From the NCBI RefSeq assembly GCF_030812195.1, contig NZ_JAUSSF010000002.1, positions 806,001-870,000 of the forward strand: 64,000 bases of DNA. The letters run 5' to 3'. The notes beneath the pieces are model-generated. The model ran no database searches. It worked only from the letters and a program-made list of their open reading frames with translations, and was not told the origin of the DNA. Positions 51,272 to 61,018 of this stretch are shown one piece after another. Source of the DNA: Chryseobacterium lathyri (GTDB lineage Bacteria > Bacteroidota > Bacteroidia > Flavobacteriales > Weeksellaceae). The stretch's first letter is position 1. Every line of letters begins with the position of its first letter. Made by a program: the position numbers and the translations under genes.

Positions 51272-52666
51272 TTACTGGAAACTCATTGTGGCTGGAAGCT
51301 TATAGATCGTTGCGATTGGTTTTCCATCTCTGGTAGCTGGTTTCCATGTTGTTTCAGTACTTATAGCTGTCGCTGTTTTGATGAGTTCATTGTTGAAGAT
51401 TTCATTATCTCCTGATGCTGTTATCTTTGTTGCTTTTCCTGTTTCATCTATGTGGATGTACGCGGTTGATTTCATGAAACCCTTTTTATGCTCAAGCACG
51501 CTTGTATCTAACATAAGACCAACTTTTTTTCGTAAAACGTCTAGTCCGCCGGGATATTCTGCTTCGGTAGAATTCTTGTCAGAGTTTATGTTGGTATTTG
51601 TGTTTTTACCTTCATTGCTGGACGACAGAGCTGTTTTTTGGGGAGAGATGGTGTCTGCAACAGTTTTTGTGCTTTCCTTCTTGGATTCCATTGCGGTGCT
51701 GGGCTTCTCTTTTATTTTTTCGAAATAATCAGAGGTGATTAGAGTGGCTTGAGGAGATTGCACATTTTTTACAGTCCTTGTGCTCGCTTTTTGAAGATGA
51801 TAAGTAGCAATAGGATTGACTGCGTATGTCCTTTCTGCGAATAGAGCTGTTGCTGCAATAAGAGCTGTGATTCCTACTGCTTTTTTCAGGACAATGAATC
51901 TGGATTTTTTCTTTGTCATCATAATAAATCGTTTTTTGGTATTGTTAAAATTAAATGAATGAGTAAAAGGCAGGTTCTGGATAGTGATAATCTCATCAAG
52001 AATCAAATTCTGGTACTCTTTAATATCGTATCTGCTGTTCAAAACAGCTTCATCTGCAAGAAATTCATGGTTGGTGATGATCGCTTTTTTATAAATAAGA
52101 AGAACTGGATTGAACCATGTGAAAATTTTCATGATATCCATAAAAATAAGATCTATGCTGTGTTTCTGGTCAATATGGTTTTTTTCATGCAGGAATACCC
52201 TTGGATCAATCATATCATTTTTTATATAGCTCTCACCTAAATAAATCGTATTCCAAAAACTAAAAGGAGGAAGGTTTTCATGGGTTACCATAATCCTGTA
52301 TTTGTGGTAGATTATTTTTTTACCCTGTATTTTTTTGATAGCTATAATTGACAGAGTGCTTTTTATTAAAAGGAAAAGAGCAACGGTTCCATAGATGAGC
52401 CATATAATATTGGTCCAGTCAAAACTTTCCTGGGAAGGCTGGATGGGGATGATCTGTGCCGTATCTTCAAATATGATCCTAGACTTATTCTCTGTTTTTG
52501 TTGGCTGTACTGTGATGGAAATGAATGGGATCACATAGGAGAAAACCAAAGAAAAAATCAAATAAAACCTGTTAAACCGGTACATTTTTTCTTTTTCCAA
52601 AAACAGGTAATATACAGCTATGAATGCAGAAGAGCACAGCAGTATTTTTAGAATAATAATGAACAT
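51272..52666 (-). CDS. BlaR1/M56-type metallopeptidase with C-terminal TonB-like domain
   Basis: This 464-aa membrane protease has N-terminal helices, the zinc motif HEKNHIDQKHSIDL and further membrane segments typical of M56 proteases. The C-terminal part, about 370-464, matches the TonB/energy-transducer C-terminal fold (GGLDVLRKKV...GKATKITASGDNEIFNNELIKTA...TTWKPATRDGKPI) and not a penicillin-binding sensor. It probably senses an envelope signal and cleaves the BlaI-like repressor encoded just upstream. Two-base spacing supports the operon. Confidence 0.85.
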   Translation of the reverse strand: MFIIILKILLCSSAFIAVYYLFLEKEKMYRFNRFYLIFSLVFSYVIPFISITVQPTKTENKSRIIFEDTAQIIPIQPSQESFDWTNIIWLIYGTVALFLLIKSTLSIIAIKKIQGKKIIYHKYRIMVTHENLPPFSFWNTIYLGESYIKNDMIDPRVFLHEKNHIDQKHSIDLIFMDIMKIFTWFNPVLLIYKKAIITNHEFLADEAVLNSRYDIKEYQNLILDEIITIQNLPFTHSFNFNNTKKRFIMMTKKKSRFIVLKKAVGITALIAATALFAERTYAVNPIATYHLQKASTRTVKNVQSPQATLITSDYFEKIKEKPSTAMESKKESTKTVADTISPQKTALSSSNEGKNTNTNINSDKNSTEAEYPGGLDVLRKKVGLMLDTSVLEHKKGFMKSTAYIHIDETGKATKITASGDNEIFNNELIKTATAISTETTWKPATRDGKPIATIYKLPATMSFQ

Positions 52667-52668
52667 TT

Positions 52669-53040
52669 CTATTCTTTTATCTGTTGATCGATTATGTCAC
52701 GGAGTTCTTTCAGCTGCTTCTGACTTAATTTTGCATTGGAAGTAAAGAATGATGCAAACTGGGTCACCGAACTATTGAAAAAACGGTCAATCATAGAGGT
52801 CATTTCCTCATTGAAATATTCCCCTTTTTCTACTTTTGGATAGTATTCACGGGAATTTCCATACAATGTATAGCCTACCAGATCTTTATTCTGCATTCTT
52901 TTCAGCAGAGTAGCGATGGTGGTAGCGGCAGGTTTGGGTTCCGGGTAGGAATCAAGAATATCTTTCATGAAAATCCGTTTCCTTTCCCAAAGAATTTCCA
53001 TAAGGCTTTTTTCCGAATCGGTTAATTTTATCTCTTTCAT
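52669..53040 (-). CDS. BlaI/MecI/CopY-family repressor
   Basis: This 123-aa winged-helix repressor has the family pattern LTDSEKSLMEILWER at the start and KPAATTIATLLKRMQNKDLVGY as the recognition helix and wing. A dimerising C-terminal region follows. It precedes the M56 protease gene by two bases. In BlaI/BlaR1 pairs, protease action on the repressor induces the target genes; the targets here are unknown. Confidence 0.92.
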   Translation of the reverse strand: MKEIKLTDSEKSLMEILWERKRIFMKDILDSYPEPKPAATTIATLLKRMQNKDLVGYTLYGNSREYYPKVEKGEYFNEEMTSMIDRFFNSSVTQFASFFTSNAKLSQKQLKELRDIIDQQIKE

Positions 53041-53146
53041 TCTACAGTTTTATAATTTGTTCTACAAATGTAGAATTAAAATTTATACCTGCAAATTTTT
53101 GTGGCATTATTTTTCCATTATTTTTGTTATCACTAATTACAATACT

Positions 53147-54364
53147 ATGAAATTCAACCTAATTTATGTATCGGCACTCAGCATTTTTTTACTTTTATGC
53201 TCATGTAGTAAAAACAGTGCTAATGCCCAGCAGACAGGAGCCGACGGCAGTGTAGAAACCGAAAAGCCGAATACGGACTATAAACCAGCCTTTAAAGGAC
53301 AGACCAGGATTAAAGCTGTAAAAACCGCTACAGCCTATAAAGTTGAAATCCTTAATAAAGACCTTGGTAAGCCCTGGGGGATTATAAATCTTCCTGATGG
53401 AAAGTTTCTTATTACGGATAAAAATGGGCATATGAATGTGGTATCCGCTGATGGAAAACAGGTTTCCAAAATTACAGGATTCCCAAAAGTAGATTCGAAA
53501 GGGCAGGGAGGAATGCTGGACGTAGCCCTTGATCCGGATTTTAAGACGAATAATATTATTTATTTCAGTTTTTCAGAACCGTTTGGTGAAGGAAACCTGA
53601 CATCGGTAGCGAAAGGAAAACTCTCGGCAGATCTTAAAAGTATTTCAGAAGTTAAAGTTATTTTCCGTGCAGAACCTTCCTATGATGGCGATAAGCATTA
53701 TGGAAGCAGGCTGGCTTTTGACAGGGACGGAAATTTATTTGTGAGTACCGGGGAGAGGTCAGATAAAGAAACAAGAGTATATGCCCAGAAAACAGATAAT
53801 TATTTAGGGAAAATATTAAAAATTACCAAAGATGGAAAACCGGCTCCCGGGAATCCTTTTATTGGAAAACAAGGATATAAGCCGGAAATTTATGCCTATG
53901 GTATAAGAAATCCGCAGGGAATGGCAATAGACCCGAACGGCACTCTTTGGGATGTTGAAATGGGCCCGAGAGGCGGCGATGAGATCAATCTGATCCAGCC
54001 CGGAAAAAACTATGGCTGGGGAGATGTAACCTATGGAATTGAATATTCCGGAGCCAAAGTGGCAGATGGTATAACCCAAAAAGAAGGAACAGAACAGCCC
54101 GTTTATTACTGGGATCCTGTGATCTCTCCAAGCGGAGTGACCTTTTATACCGGAAATATTGAGGAATGGAAAGGAAATCTTATCATCGGATGTCTGAGTG
54201 GCGAGCACATTAACAGAATTGTTATGAAAGATAATAAAGTAGTGGGCGAAGAACGCCTTCTTGCTGACCAAAAAGAACGTTTCAGAGATGTGCTGGATGG
54301 AATGGACGGCAGCCTGTATGCGGTGACAGATAGTGGGAAGCTCTATAAAATTTCTAAAAAATAA
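53147..54364 (+). CDS. PQQ-dependent sugar dehydrogenase-like lipoprotein
   Basis: The frame is open from 52967, but the ATG at 53147 (MKFNLIYVSAL) gives a proper lipoprotein signal (FLLLCSCSKN) and 405 aa. The beta-propeller has LGKPWGIINLPDGKFLITDK, QGGMLDVALDPDF, KHYGSRLAFDRDGNLFVSTG and YAYGIRNPQGMAIDP, the Glu/Arg/Asn set of soluble glucose/aldose dehydrogenases. It probably oxidises sugars in the periplasm with PQQ. It is divergent from the BlaI gene. Confidence 0.88.
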   Translation: MKFNLIYVSALSIFLLLCSCSKNSANAQQTGADGSVETEKPNTDYKPAFKGQTRIKAVKTATAYKVEILNKDLGKPWGIINLPDGKFLITDKNGHMNVVSADGKQVSKITGFPKVDSKGQGGMLDVALDPDFKTNNIIYFSFSEPFGEGNLTSVAKGKLSADLKSISEVKVIFRAEPSYDGDKHYGSRLAFDRDGNLFVSTGERSDKETRVYAQKTDNYLGKILKITKDGKPAPGNPFIGKQGYKPEIYAYGIRNPQGMAIDPNGTLWDVEMGPRGGDEINLIQPGKNYGWGDVTYGIEYSGAKVADGITQKEGTEQPVYYWDPVISPSGVTFYTGNIEEWKGNLIIGCLSGEHINRIVMKDNKVVGEERLLADQKERFRDVLDGMDGSLYAVTDSGKLYKISKK

Positions 54365-54369
54365 AAAGA

Positions 54370-54432
54370 GGCTGTATCAGCAGACTATTTCAACAAAGTC
54401 AAGCTGTTGATTATTCTTACGCTGATACAGCC
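54370..54432. terminator. Bidirectional hairpin between the dehydrogenase and receptor genes
   Basis: GGCTGTATCAGC (54370-54381) pairs perfectly with GCTGATACAGCC (54421-54432). The 39-nt loop has its own TCAACA/TGTTGA hairpin. It lies between two convergent genes and would stop both. Confidence 0.8.
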
Positions 54433-54445
54433 ACTTTATACTTAT

Positions 54446-56878
54446 TTAAAACTTAAAATTAAGTCTTGCGAAAGCCTGTCTTCCCGCAAAACCCATCTGT
54501 ACAGGATCGAAGATACCTCCGGATTCTGTATTGCCATCTACATGTGCCGTCTGAAGAGTAGGATAGCGGTTAAAAAGGTTTTTACTTCCGATTGTAAGAT
54601 TAAAGCTTTTGGTAAACTCATAGCCGAATGACAGGTCAGTAGTAACTTTTGCGCCATAAAGTTGGTAGTCATCTGCACCGCCATAGCCTATCAGCTTTAC
54701 CTTATCAAATCTTACCAGCTGAAGGTTGGCATTGAACTTATCGATTTTATAATTTAAATTCAGGTTAACCTTTGTTTTAGGAGCTGAAGCGAGAATAAAC
54801 GCTCTTTCTCTCGCACTCAGATAGACATCTTCTTTTCCTTTTAACTTTTCTGAGGTGTTTATCTTGGTGATCTCCATTTCGTTGTAGTTACCGGCTAAAG
54901 TAGCAGAAAGCTTTCCCGAACCGATATTTTCAGTGTAGCTTAAGATAATATCAACCCCTTTTGTTCTGGTATCTATTGCATTAGTGAAAAACTGAGCCTG
55001 GTCGATATGATTATCGGCTAGAATTTGACCTATAGCATCATCATCCTGGGTGAAATTTCCTGTCAAAACTATACGATCTTTTACTTTAATGTAATATCCG
55101 TCAATTGTTGCAGTGAATTTTCCTGTGTTAAAAGTGAATCCGGCACTACCATTCAAGGAAGTTTCCTGTTTTAATTGCGGAATTCCAACTGTTTGTGCAA
55201 GGTCACTGTCATTAGCTGCAAGCTGTATCGTTACAAGGTTTCCTTCTTGAAAGTTTGTAAACTGAAGACTGTAATACTTCTGTGCCAGAGAAGGCGCCCT
55301 GAATCCTGTAGAAACGGAACCTCTGAATGCAAATTGGGGAGTAATGGCATACCGCGTCGCAAATTTACCGTTTAAAGTGCTTCCGAAATCACTGTAGTTT
55401 TCAAATCTTCCTGCCACGCTGATCATCCAGTCTTTGGTGATATCCAGCTCAGTGTCTACATACGCAGCAAAATTATTCCTGTTTTTATTAAATTCCTGTG
55501 AATATCCCGGAAAACCCTGTGAGCCGCCGGGACGCACATCGCCGGATAATGGATTGGTAACAAGGAGGCCTGCGGGAGTGTCAGACGTTACAATATTTCC
55601 GTTAACGTCATACATTGCATACGATGCTTCTTCTCCTTTGATGACCCCAAACTCTTCGTATCTGAATTCGGATCCTAAAGCAACGTTTAAACCTTCCAAT
55701 ACCTTAAACTGTTTTGAAGCATTAAAACCTGTCGTATTCTGCAAAAGAGAATGTCCGCCGGCATTAAAGCTTGTGGGAGATTCTATTCCCAGAGTGGCAT
55801 TGATCGTATTGTCTATCTGATAAGTAAATCTGTTACTTCCGAATGCGTTGTAAAAATCAACATCCCAGTCTGCAACTTTAAATTTCAGGCCATTGTCAAA
55901 AGTAAAATCTGTGATGCTGGTATTTTGAAGAGGGTTAAAACCGTTTGGATACACTTCAGGAATATTTCCATCTGCATCTGCAGTTCTGGTCCATGCATAA
56001 GCATTCGTCTTACGATAGGAAAACCCTTGGCGGGAATAGAACTTCAGGCCATCAGACAGAGGAAGCTCTACATTTCCGAAGAAATAAATATTCTGGGATT
56101 TTGCATCTCCAAACCTTTCTCTCGGAGACGTATACTTTTCAGGATTTGCATTTCTTATGGTACGGTCTTTATTCACAAATTCAACAGTGAAATTACCAAA
56201 GCCTCCTTTGCTGCCTATTTTTGTTCCCAGATTTCCGCTGAAATCGAAAGTGGTTCCGTCTACTTTATGATCCGATACCACATCTTTATTTCCCGGGCTT
56301 TTAAAAAGATTCATTCCATAAAAGGCATTACCCTCAAACCCCTGGTTGCGGTCATTAAGAATAACATTGATAACCCCGGCTATTGCGTCAGATCCATATT
56401 GTGCAGAGGCTCCGTCGCGAAGTACTTCAATCCTTTTTATTGCCCCGATCGGAATGGTGTTCATATCTGATCCCGTATTACCTCTTCCTTTTGTTCCAAA
56501 GACATTGATCAGTGATGACTGATGATACCTTTTTCCGTTTAGTAAAAGCAGGGTCTGATCTGGCCCAAGCCCTCGAAGGGTTGCGGGGTCTGTTGCATCA
56601 GCTCCGTCTGATCCGGACTGCTTATTGGAATTAAAGGATGGCGCACTGAACTGAAGAAGCTGGTTCACTTCTATCTGCCCCGTCGACTGGCTTACCTGTT
56701 TGATATCAATTACATCAACGGGAACAGGAGTGTTGGTAACGGTCCTTTTTTTATTCCGGCTACCGGTAATGGAAACTTCCTCAATTTTTGATTCCTTGGA
56801 AATCGTGTCATTTGTATTTTGAGAATAAAGCATGGATACGGTTCCCAAAAAAAGAACACTTGTGTACTTCAATTTCAT
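54446..56878 (-). CDS. TonB-dependent receptor, third in the window
   Basis: This 810-aa protein has a signal peptide (SVLFLGTVSMLYSQ). Its plug contains VEEVSITGSRNKKRTVT-type TonB box context, LRGLGPDQTLLLLNGKRYH, and IKRIEVLRDGASAQYGSDAIAGVINV. The beta-barrel ends ...RQAFARLNFKF. It is unrelated in detail to the two siderophore receptors at 8-14 kb, and its plug is of the catecholate or cobalamin/other-complex type. No partner gene is adjacent, so the ligand is not assigned. Confidence 0.93.
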   Translation of the reverse strand: MKLKYTSVLFLGTVSMLYSQNTNDTISKESKIEEVSITGSRNKKRTVTNTPVPVDVIDIKQVSQSTGQIEVNQLLQFSAPSFNSNKQSGSDGADATDPATLRGLGPDQTLLLLNGKRYHQSSLINVFGTKGRGNTGSDMNTIPIGAIKRIEVLRDGASAQYGSDAIAGVINVILNDRNQGFEGNAFYGMNLFKSPGNKDVVSDHKVDGTTFDFSGNLGTKIGSKGGFGNFTVEFVNKDRTIRNANPEKYTSPRERFGDAKSQNIYFFGNVELPLSDGLKFYSRQGFSYRKTNAYAWTRTADADGNIPEVYPNGFNPLQNTSITDFTFDNGLKFKVADWDVDFYNAFGSNRFTYQIDNTINATLGIESPTSFNAGGHSLLQNTTGFNASKQFKVLEGLNVALGSEFRYEEFGVIKGEEASYAMYDVNGNIVTSDTPAGLLVTNPLSGDVRPGGSQGFPGYSQEFNKNRNNFAAYVDTELDITKDWMISVAGRFENYSDFGSTLNGKFATRYAITPQFAFRGSVSTGFRAPSLAQKYYSLQFTNFQEGNLVTIQLAANDSDLAQTVGIPQLKQETSLNGSAGFTFNTGKFTATIDGYYIKVKDRIVLTGNFTQDDDAIGQILADNHIDQAQFFTNAIDTRTKGVDIILSYTENIGSGKLSATLAGNYNEMEITKINTSEKLKGKEDVYLSARERAFILASAPKTKVNLNLNYKIDKFNANLQLVRFDKVKLIGYGGADDYQLYGAKVTTDLSFGYEFTKSFNLTIGSKNLFNRYPTLQTAHVDGNTESGGIFDPVQMGFAGRQAFARLNFKF

Positions 56879-57040
56879 ATTTCGTATTTAAGTTAGTGAT
56901 TGTATCAAAAATATTGAATTTAACTGTTAAATCAATACGAAAATATGCTATTGTGTAAGAATTATTTAAATTACGTTAAATTTTCATTGAGTAAAGAAAA
57001 AAATTAATTAATAATACAGAGAATACGAAAATTTTTAACT

Positions 57041-58198
57041 TTAAAAACTTCTGATAATGCGGTTGAGTCCTTCCTCCAGAATTTCCCTGGAAGTAGAAAA
57101 GCAGATCCTGATATGGCCTTCAGCACCTTTTCCAAACCATCTTTCAGAACCAGGAACAACAGCTACTTTTCCTTCTTTTAAAACATGCCCGGTAAAAGCT
57201 TCGCTTGAAAGTCCATTTTCAATTTTTGGGAAAATAACAAAGGTTGCTTCCGGTAAATTAGGGGTTAAAATACCGGAATTACTCAGCATGCTATAGGCAA
57301 GATCCCTATTATGCTGTAGATGATCAAGGAAGTCATTAAACCAGGGCTTGGCCTTTTCAATAGCCACACTTGCTGCAATTTGAGATAAGGTAGAAACACC
57401 CTCAATGGTAGAATTGAATTGGGATTTTTCTGTAAAATCATCCAAAAGCTCTTGATCATTACATAAAACAGCTCCAATTCTTAAACCGGCAATTCCGAAT
57501 GATTTTGAAAATCCAAAAACGGTAAAGCTTTTCTTTTTTGCCGCTTCTGACACTGAAGAATAAGTATTGAATTCTTTTTTGTCATAAACAATATCACTCC
57601 AGATCTCGTCACTCATTACCCATAAATCGTGAGCTTCAGCTATTTCGGAAATTTTTATTAAAATCTCTTTTGAATAAACCCTTCCTACCGGATTGTGAGG
57701 ATTACAGATGCTGATCAGCTTTGTTTTTGGTGAGATTAAAGAAGTCAGTATTTCAAGATCGATCTCTCCTGTTTTAGAATCTACAGGGCATAATCTGATG
57801 TTTCCACCTGCCGCTTCCACTGTTTTTTTGAACAGGAAATCCACCGGGTCGAAAATAATAGCTTCATCTCCTGGGCCTAAAACATATTTGGCAATCAGAA
57901 ACATCCCTTGGGCGGCACTGTTCACGGCTAGAATATTTTCTGGCGTGAAGCTTCCGTTCTTTTCCGTATTGAAGTGTTTTGCAACGCTTTTCTTGAATTC
58001 CGGAATTCCCGAAAACGGACCATAGCTCAGGTATCCGTCTTTAATATATTCAATAATTCCCTGTTCGATCTCGGGAGACATTCTGAAATCCGGATCTGCT
58101 GCTGTTAAAGGAATAATCCCGTTTTCCAGAGTTGCCCATCTTCCGTTATACGCTTTTCTTTTCAGGGCTTCGAAATTGATATCTTTATTTGTAAACAT
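57041..58198 (-). CDS. MalY/PatB-like PLP-dependent aminotransferase (C-S lyase)
   Basis: This 385-aa enzyme begins at the ATG at 58198, one nucleotide after the upstream stop. It has fold-type I features: NSAAQGMFLIAKYVLGPGDEAII, the Asn-Pro-His block ICNPHNPVGRVYS, the PLP Lys in GFSKSFGIAGLRIG, and a C-terminal Arg in GHIRICFST. MalY/PatB enzymes cleave cystathionine or related C-S bonds. It closes the three-gene operon with the FAD monooxygenase and DsbA-like genes. Confidence 0.87.
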   Translation of the reverse strand: MFTNKDINFEALKRKAYNGRWATLENGIIPLTAADPDFRMSPEIEQGIIEYIKDGYLSYGPFSGIPEFKKSVAKHFNTEKNGSFTPENILAVNSAAQGMFLIAKYVLGPGDEAIIFDPVDFLFKKTVEAAGGNIRLCPVDSKTGEIDLEILTSLISPKTKLISICNPHNPVGRVYSKEILIKISEIAEAHDLWVMSDEIWSDIVYDKKEFNTYSSVSEAAKKKSFTVFGFSKSFGIAGLRIGAVLCNDQELLDDFTEKSQFNSTIEGVSTLSQIAASVAIEKAKPWFNDFLDHLQHNRDLAYSMLSNSGILTPNLPEATFVIFPKIENGLSSEAFTGHVLKEGKVAVVPGSERWFGKGAEGHIRICFSTSREILEEGLNRIIRSF

Positions 58199-58199
58199 T

Positions 58200-59285
58200 T
58201 TATTTGTATGAAATTGGTAAGGTGTTTTTTTGCTGCTCATTTAATGGCAGCAGGAACTGGTTCAGTAATGTTCTTCCGTTTTTGATGTGGATCTCAATTT
58301 CCGCTTTTCTTTCTTCTTCATATTTTTGAAAAGTTTCCGGGAGATTGTTTCCTTCCAGTAAGAGATTTGTTAAAACATAAGAATCTTTTAGAGCCGAAGT
58401 AACGCCCTGACTTGTAAAAGGAATCAGAGGATGAGCTGCATCTCCTATGAATACAATGTTTTCGTGATAAAAAGGATTAAGCTTTTCCAATTCATACACC
58501 CTCCATATGTGGGCGTTTTCATAGCTGGAATCATTGATGATCGAAGAGATAAGAGGATTCCAGTCTCCGAAATTATCTACGATGAACTGTTTGATGCAGT
58601 CCGGCGTATAATCTTCATTGATGAAAAATTTGGTTATATCAAACTGGCAGTACCATAATATTTTTGTAGAGGAAAGCTTCAATACTCCGAAAGTAAGCCC
58701 GCCGTCTTCATGGTGGAATTTTAAAAAATTATTTTCAAGCCTGCTGGCAATTTCTTCGTTTTCGATAATATTGACCACCTCATTCTCTAAAACGGCTTTC
58801 ATTTTTTCATCCTCAAAAATTTTTCTTCTGATTCTGCTTCTTGAACCGTCTGAAGCTATAACCATATCGGCTTCCAAAGGCGTACCGTCATTGAGGGTTA
58901 TACAGGATTTTCCGTCAGAAAAACCATTCAGGGTGACTGTTGTATCATATGATATTTTGTCGGAGGGAATGCCTTCAGCCAAAATCTCTATCAGGGTACT
59001 TCTTGAAACCACAAAAACATCTTCAAGGTCTTTTTCGGAAAGGATCTCGCCATTCTGGTGGTAGTGAAGATATTTTTTTAAAAACTGTCCTTTTTTGTAG
59101 AGATCATCAATATTAATGATGTTGGAAAGGTATTCAATGCCTTCTTTGGGAAGAATAAATCCGTGTCCCTTCAGGTCATTTTGAGTTCTTCTTTCATAGA
59201 TATGGTAGTCAATATTATTTTTTTCCAAATAATTTGCCATACTCAATCCGGAAACTCCCGCTCCTATGATTGCAACTTTGTACAT
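58200..59285 (-). CDS. FAD-dependent monooxygenase
   Basis: This 361-aa flavoprotein has the N-terminal dinucleotide fold VAIIGAGVSGLSMANYL, the middle DG motif MVIASDGSRSRIR and the GD motif IVFIGDAAHPLIPFTSQG. It belongs to the UbiH/PHBH group that hydroxylates aromatic or similar substrates; the substrate is not known. It follows the DsbA-like gene by 24 nt, and the MalY-like gene follows it by 1 nt. The operon is therefore probably one metabolic or redox unit. Confidence 0.88.
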   Translation of the reverse strand: MYKVAIIGAGVSGLSMANYLEKNNIDYHIYERRTQNDLKGHGFILPKEGIEYLSNIINIDDLYKKGQFLKKYLHYHQNGEILSEKDLEDVFVVSRSTLIEILAEGIPSDKISYDTTVTLNGFSDGKSCITLNDGTPLEADMVIASDGSRSRIRRKIFEDEKMKAVLENEVVNIIENEEIASRLENNFLKFHHEDGGLTFGVLKLSSTKILWYCQFDITKFFINEDYTPDCIKQFIVDNFGDWNPLISSIINDSSYENAHIWRVYELEKLNPFYHENIVFIGDAAHPLIPFTSQGVTSALKDSYVLTNLLLEGNNLPETFQKYEEERKAEIEIHIKNGRTLLNQFLLPLNEQQKNTLPISYK

Positions 59286-59309
59286 CCTTATTAGTTTTAA
59301 ATAGTGTTA

Positions 59310-60230
59310 TTAGTTTTTATTAAAAATCCAAAGATCTCCGTTTTTGTATTTTTTGCGGGAGACTTTGTTTTCTTCAGTCAGTTTCTGAAGTGTATCAAAT
59401 GCTTTATCGAAAGAGATATTGGAGAGAACAGCAAATTCCTGAGTGGTTAAAGTAGGATAAATTGCAAATAATTCGTCAGGTTCTGTAGAATATTCCTGTT
59501 TTTTTGCGTCGGGACTTATTTTTGTTATTCTGCGCTCAAAATCTGTATAGGGTTTGAAACCGTAGAGAATGTCTAAGATTTCATCATCTTTGGTAAAGAT
59601 CAAGGTAGGGAATCCTCTTACCCCAAGCTGTCTTCCGAGGTCAAGGTCTTTTTTGAATTCAATCTGAGCCTTGGATTCATAATCCTCTTTCCACTGTGCC
59701 ACATCTAATCCCGCCATTTCTGCTGCTTTTTCCAGATGTTCTGATTTTGTGATATTTAATTTATCAAGAAAAACCATTTCACGGGTAATTCTCATGTAAT
59801 CTACAGCTTTCTTCTTATCCTGCATTTGTGCTGCTTTAAAAGCAATAGATGGCGGATAGGAAGAATTTAACGGATCTGTCAGCCAGACTCCTCCTTCAAT
59901 AGGCATCTTATAATATGGGCTTACCTCTTCCCAATGGCCGGCAACATCACTTGGCTTACTGATCCCTCCGGAATTGTAAATATCCCATGACGGTAAAAGT
60001 CCTCCCATTCTGTAATCTATTTCTACAGCATTGCCGTATTCTAGCTTCATTTTTCTCAGCTGAGCTTCAATTCCCCAGCAGGAAGAGCAGATAGGATCTG
60101 TATAGTAAATAATGGTGATTTTATCTTTAGTGCCCTGAAGCTGCTCTGCAGAATATTCTGAGTCTTGTGTCTCTAGTATTTCACATATACCTTTTTCCGG
60201 ATCGCAATTTAGAAGAGGATTTTTGTTCAT
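59310..60230 (-). CDS. DsbA-family thioredoxin-like protein with C-terminal winged helix
   Basis: From the ATG at 60230 (MNKNPLLNCDPEKG) the protein is 306 aa. The thioredoxin-like domain has the active site CSSCWG (DPICSSCW) and the DsbA/FrnE-type helical insertion. The cis-Pro region is VRGFPTLIFTKD. The last 45 residues (TTQEFAVLSNISFDKAFDTL...) form a winged-helix-like extension that DsbA proper lacks. No signal peptide is clear, so it likely acts in the cytoplasm as an oxidoreductase or adaptor. It is the first gene of the operon. Confidence 0.82.
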   Translation of the reverse strand: MNKNPLLNCDPEKGICEILETQDSEYSAEQLQGTKDKITIIYYTDPICSSCWGIEAQLRKMKLEYGNAVEIDYRMGGLLPSWDIYNSGGISKPSDVAGHWEEVSPYYKMPIEGGVWLTDPLNSSYPPSIAFKAAQMQDKKKAVDYMRITREMVFLDKLNITKSEHLEKAAEMAGLDVAQWKEDYESKAQIEFKKDLDLGRQLGVRGFPTLIFTKDDEILDILYGFKPYTDFERRITKISPDAKKQEYSTEPDELFAIYPTLTTQEFAVLSNISFDKAFDTLQKLTEENKVSRKKYKNGDLWIFNKN

Positions 60231-60377
60231 ATTATTGTTGTTTGAATTAAGTAAATTAAATATTAAAAATAGATAGGTAAAAATGTCCAAAATGATTTTT
60301 TTTGGTTAACATAATATTTGAGTAGAATAAAGAACAATAGCCAGATGTGCTATGATTGGAAGAGGAGAAAGGTAGAA

Positions 60378-60995
60378 TTATTCAGGAGCTTTAAAGATGT
60401 TGTCGTCAGAATGGAACCCTGCGACACCGCCACTTACTGCAAACTTCATGGCAGAAGCTGCAGTCATTCCCACTACAGGTTTGATGTTTTTTTCTTCAGT
60501 AACAATTACCCAGCCTGAAATAGCATAGGAATGGGGCAGGTATACAGCTACGTAATTGTGCTTTTCAACGTCCGACATTTCTTTTTGGGTCAGAAAGCCG
60601 ATTCTCCAGATCTCTGGATTTTCATTCGTCTTTACCCAGACAGGATCATTGAATTTCTTTTTGTCTCCCACAAATGATGACATGACGTCTTTTGTAGGGG
60701 TATAAATATGCTTTACTCCCGGAATTTTTTCCAGAAGGCTGTCCATCGTGTCAAAAAAGAATTTCCCGACTACAAATTTATTTCCGAGATAGCCCAGAAC
60801 TGCTGTGATAAGTATCGTTGAAACAAAAACCAGACCCGGGATCTCTTTTGCAACAGAAGGAATAATGTTGTCAACAGCGCTGACAACATACCAGATCACA
60901 AAGATGGTAAGCCCGATGGGTCCAATAATAACCAGCCCCTGAAAGAAATTTTTCAGGAAAAAGTTGGCAATATTTTCGAAGGTCAGTTTTTTCAA
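60378..60995 (-). CDS. DUF502 membrane protein
   Basis: This 205-aa protein has two N-terminal membrane helices (FFQGLVIIGPIGLTIFVIWYV and VFVSTILITAVLGYLG) then a soluble domain with GWVIVTEEKNIKPVVGMTAASAMKFAVSGG. This is DUF502. The function is unknown. It starts 23 nt after miaE ends and is probably in its operon. Confidence 0.87.
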   Translation of the reverse strand: MKKLTFENIANFFLKNFFQGLVIIGPIGLTIFVIWYVVSAVDNIIPSVAKEIPGLVFVSTILITAVLGYLGNKFVVGKFFFDTMDSLLEKIPGVKHIYTPTKDVMSSFVGDKKKFNDPVWVKTNENPEIWRIGFLTQKEMSDVEKHNYVAVYLPHSYAISGWVIVTEEKNIKPVVGMTAASAMKFAVSGGVAGFHSDDNIFKAPE

Positions 60996-61018
60996 CGTGG
61001 ATTCTTTACTTTTTTATT

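Noticed and set aside
55751..56470. Plus-strand frame of 239 codons inside the third TonB receptor
   Set aside because: It is a shadow of the receptor gene, with Cys/Ser-rich sequence and no family.
58200..59285. Tet(X)-type tetracycline-inactivating monooxygenase
   Set aside because: The fold is shared, but the characteristic sequence of Tet(X) is not seen and the gene is in a different operon context.
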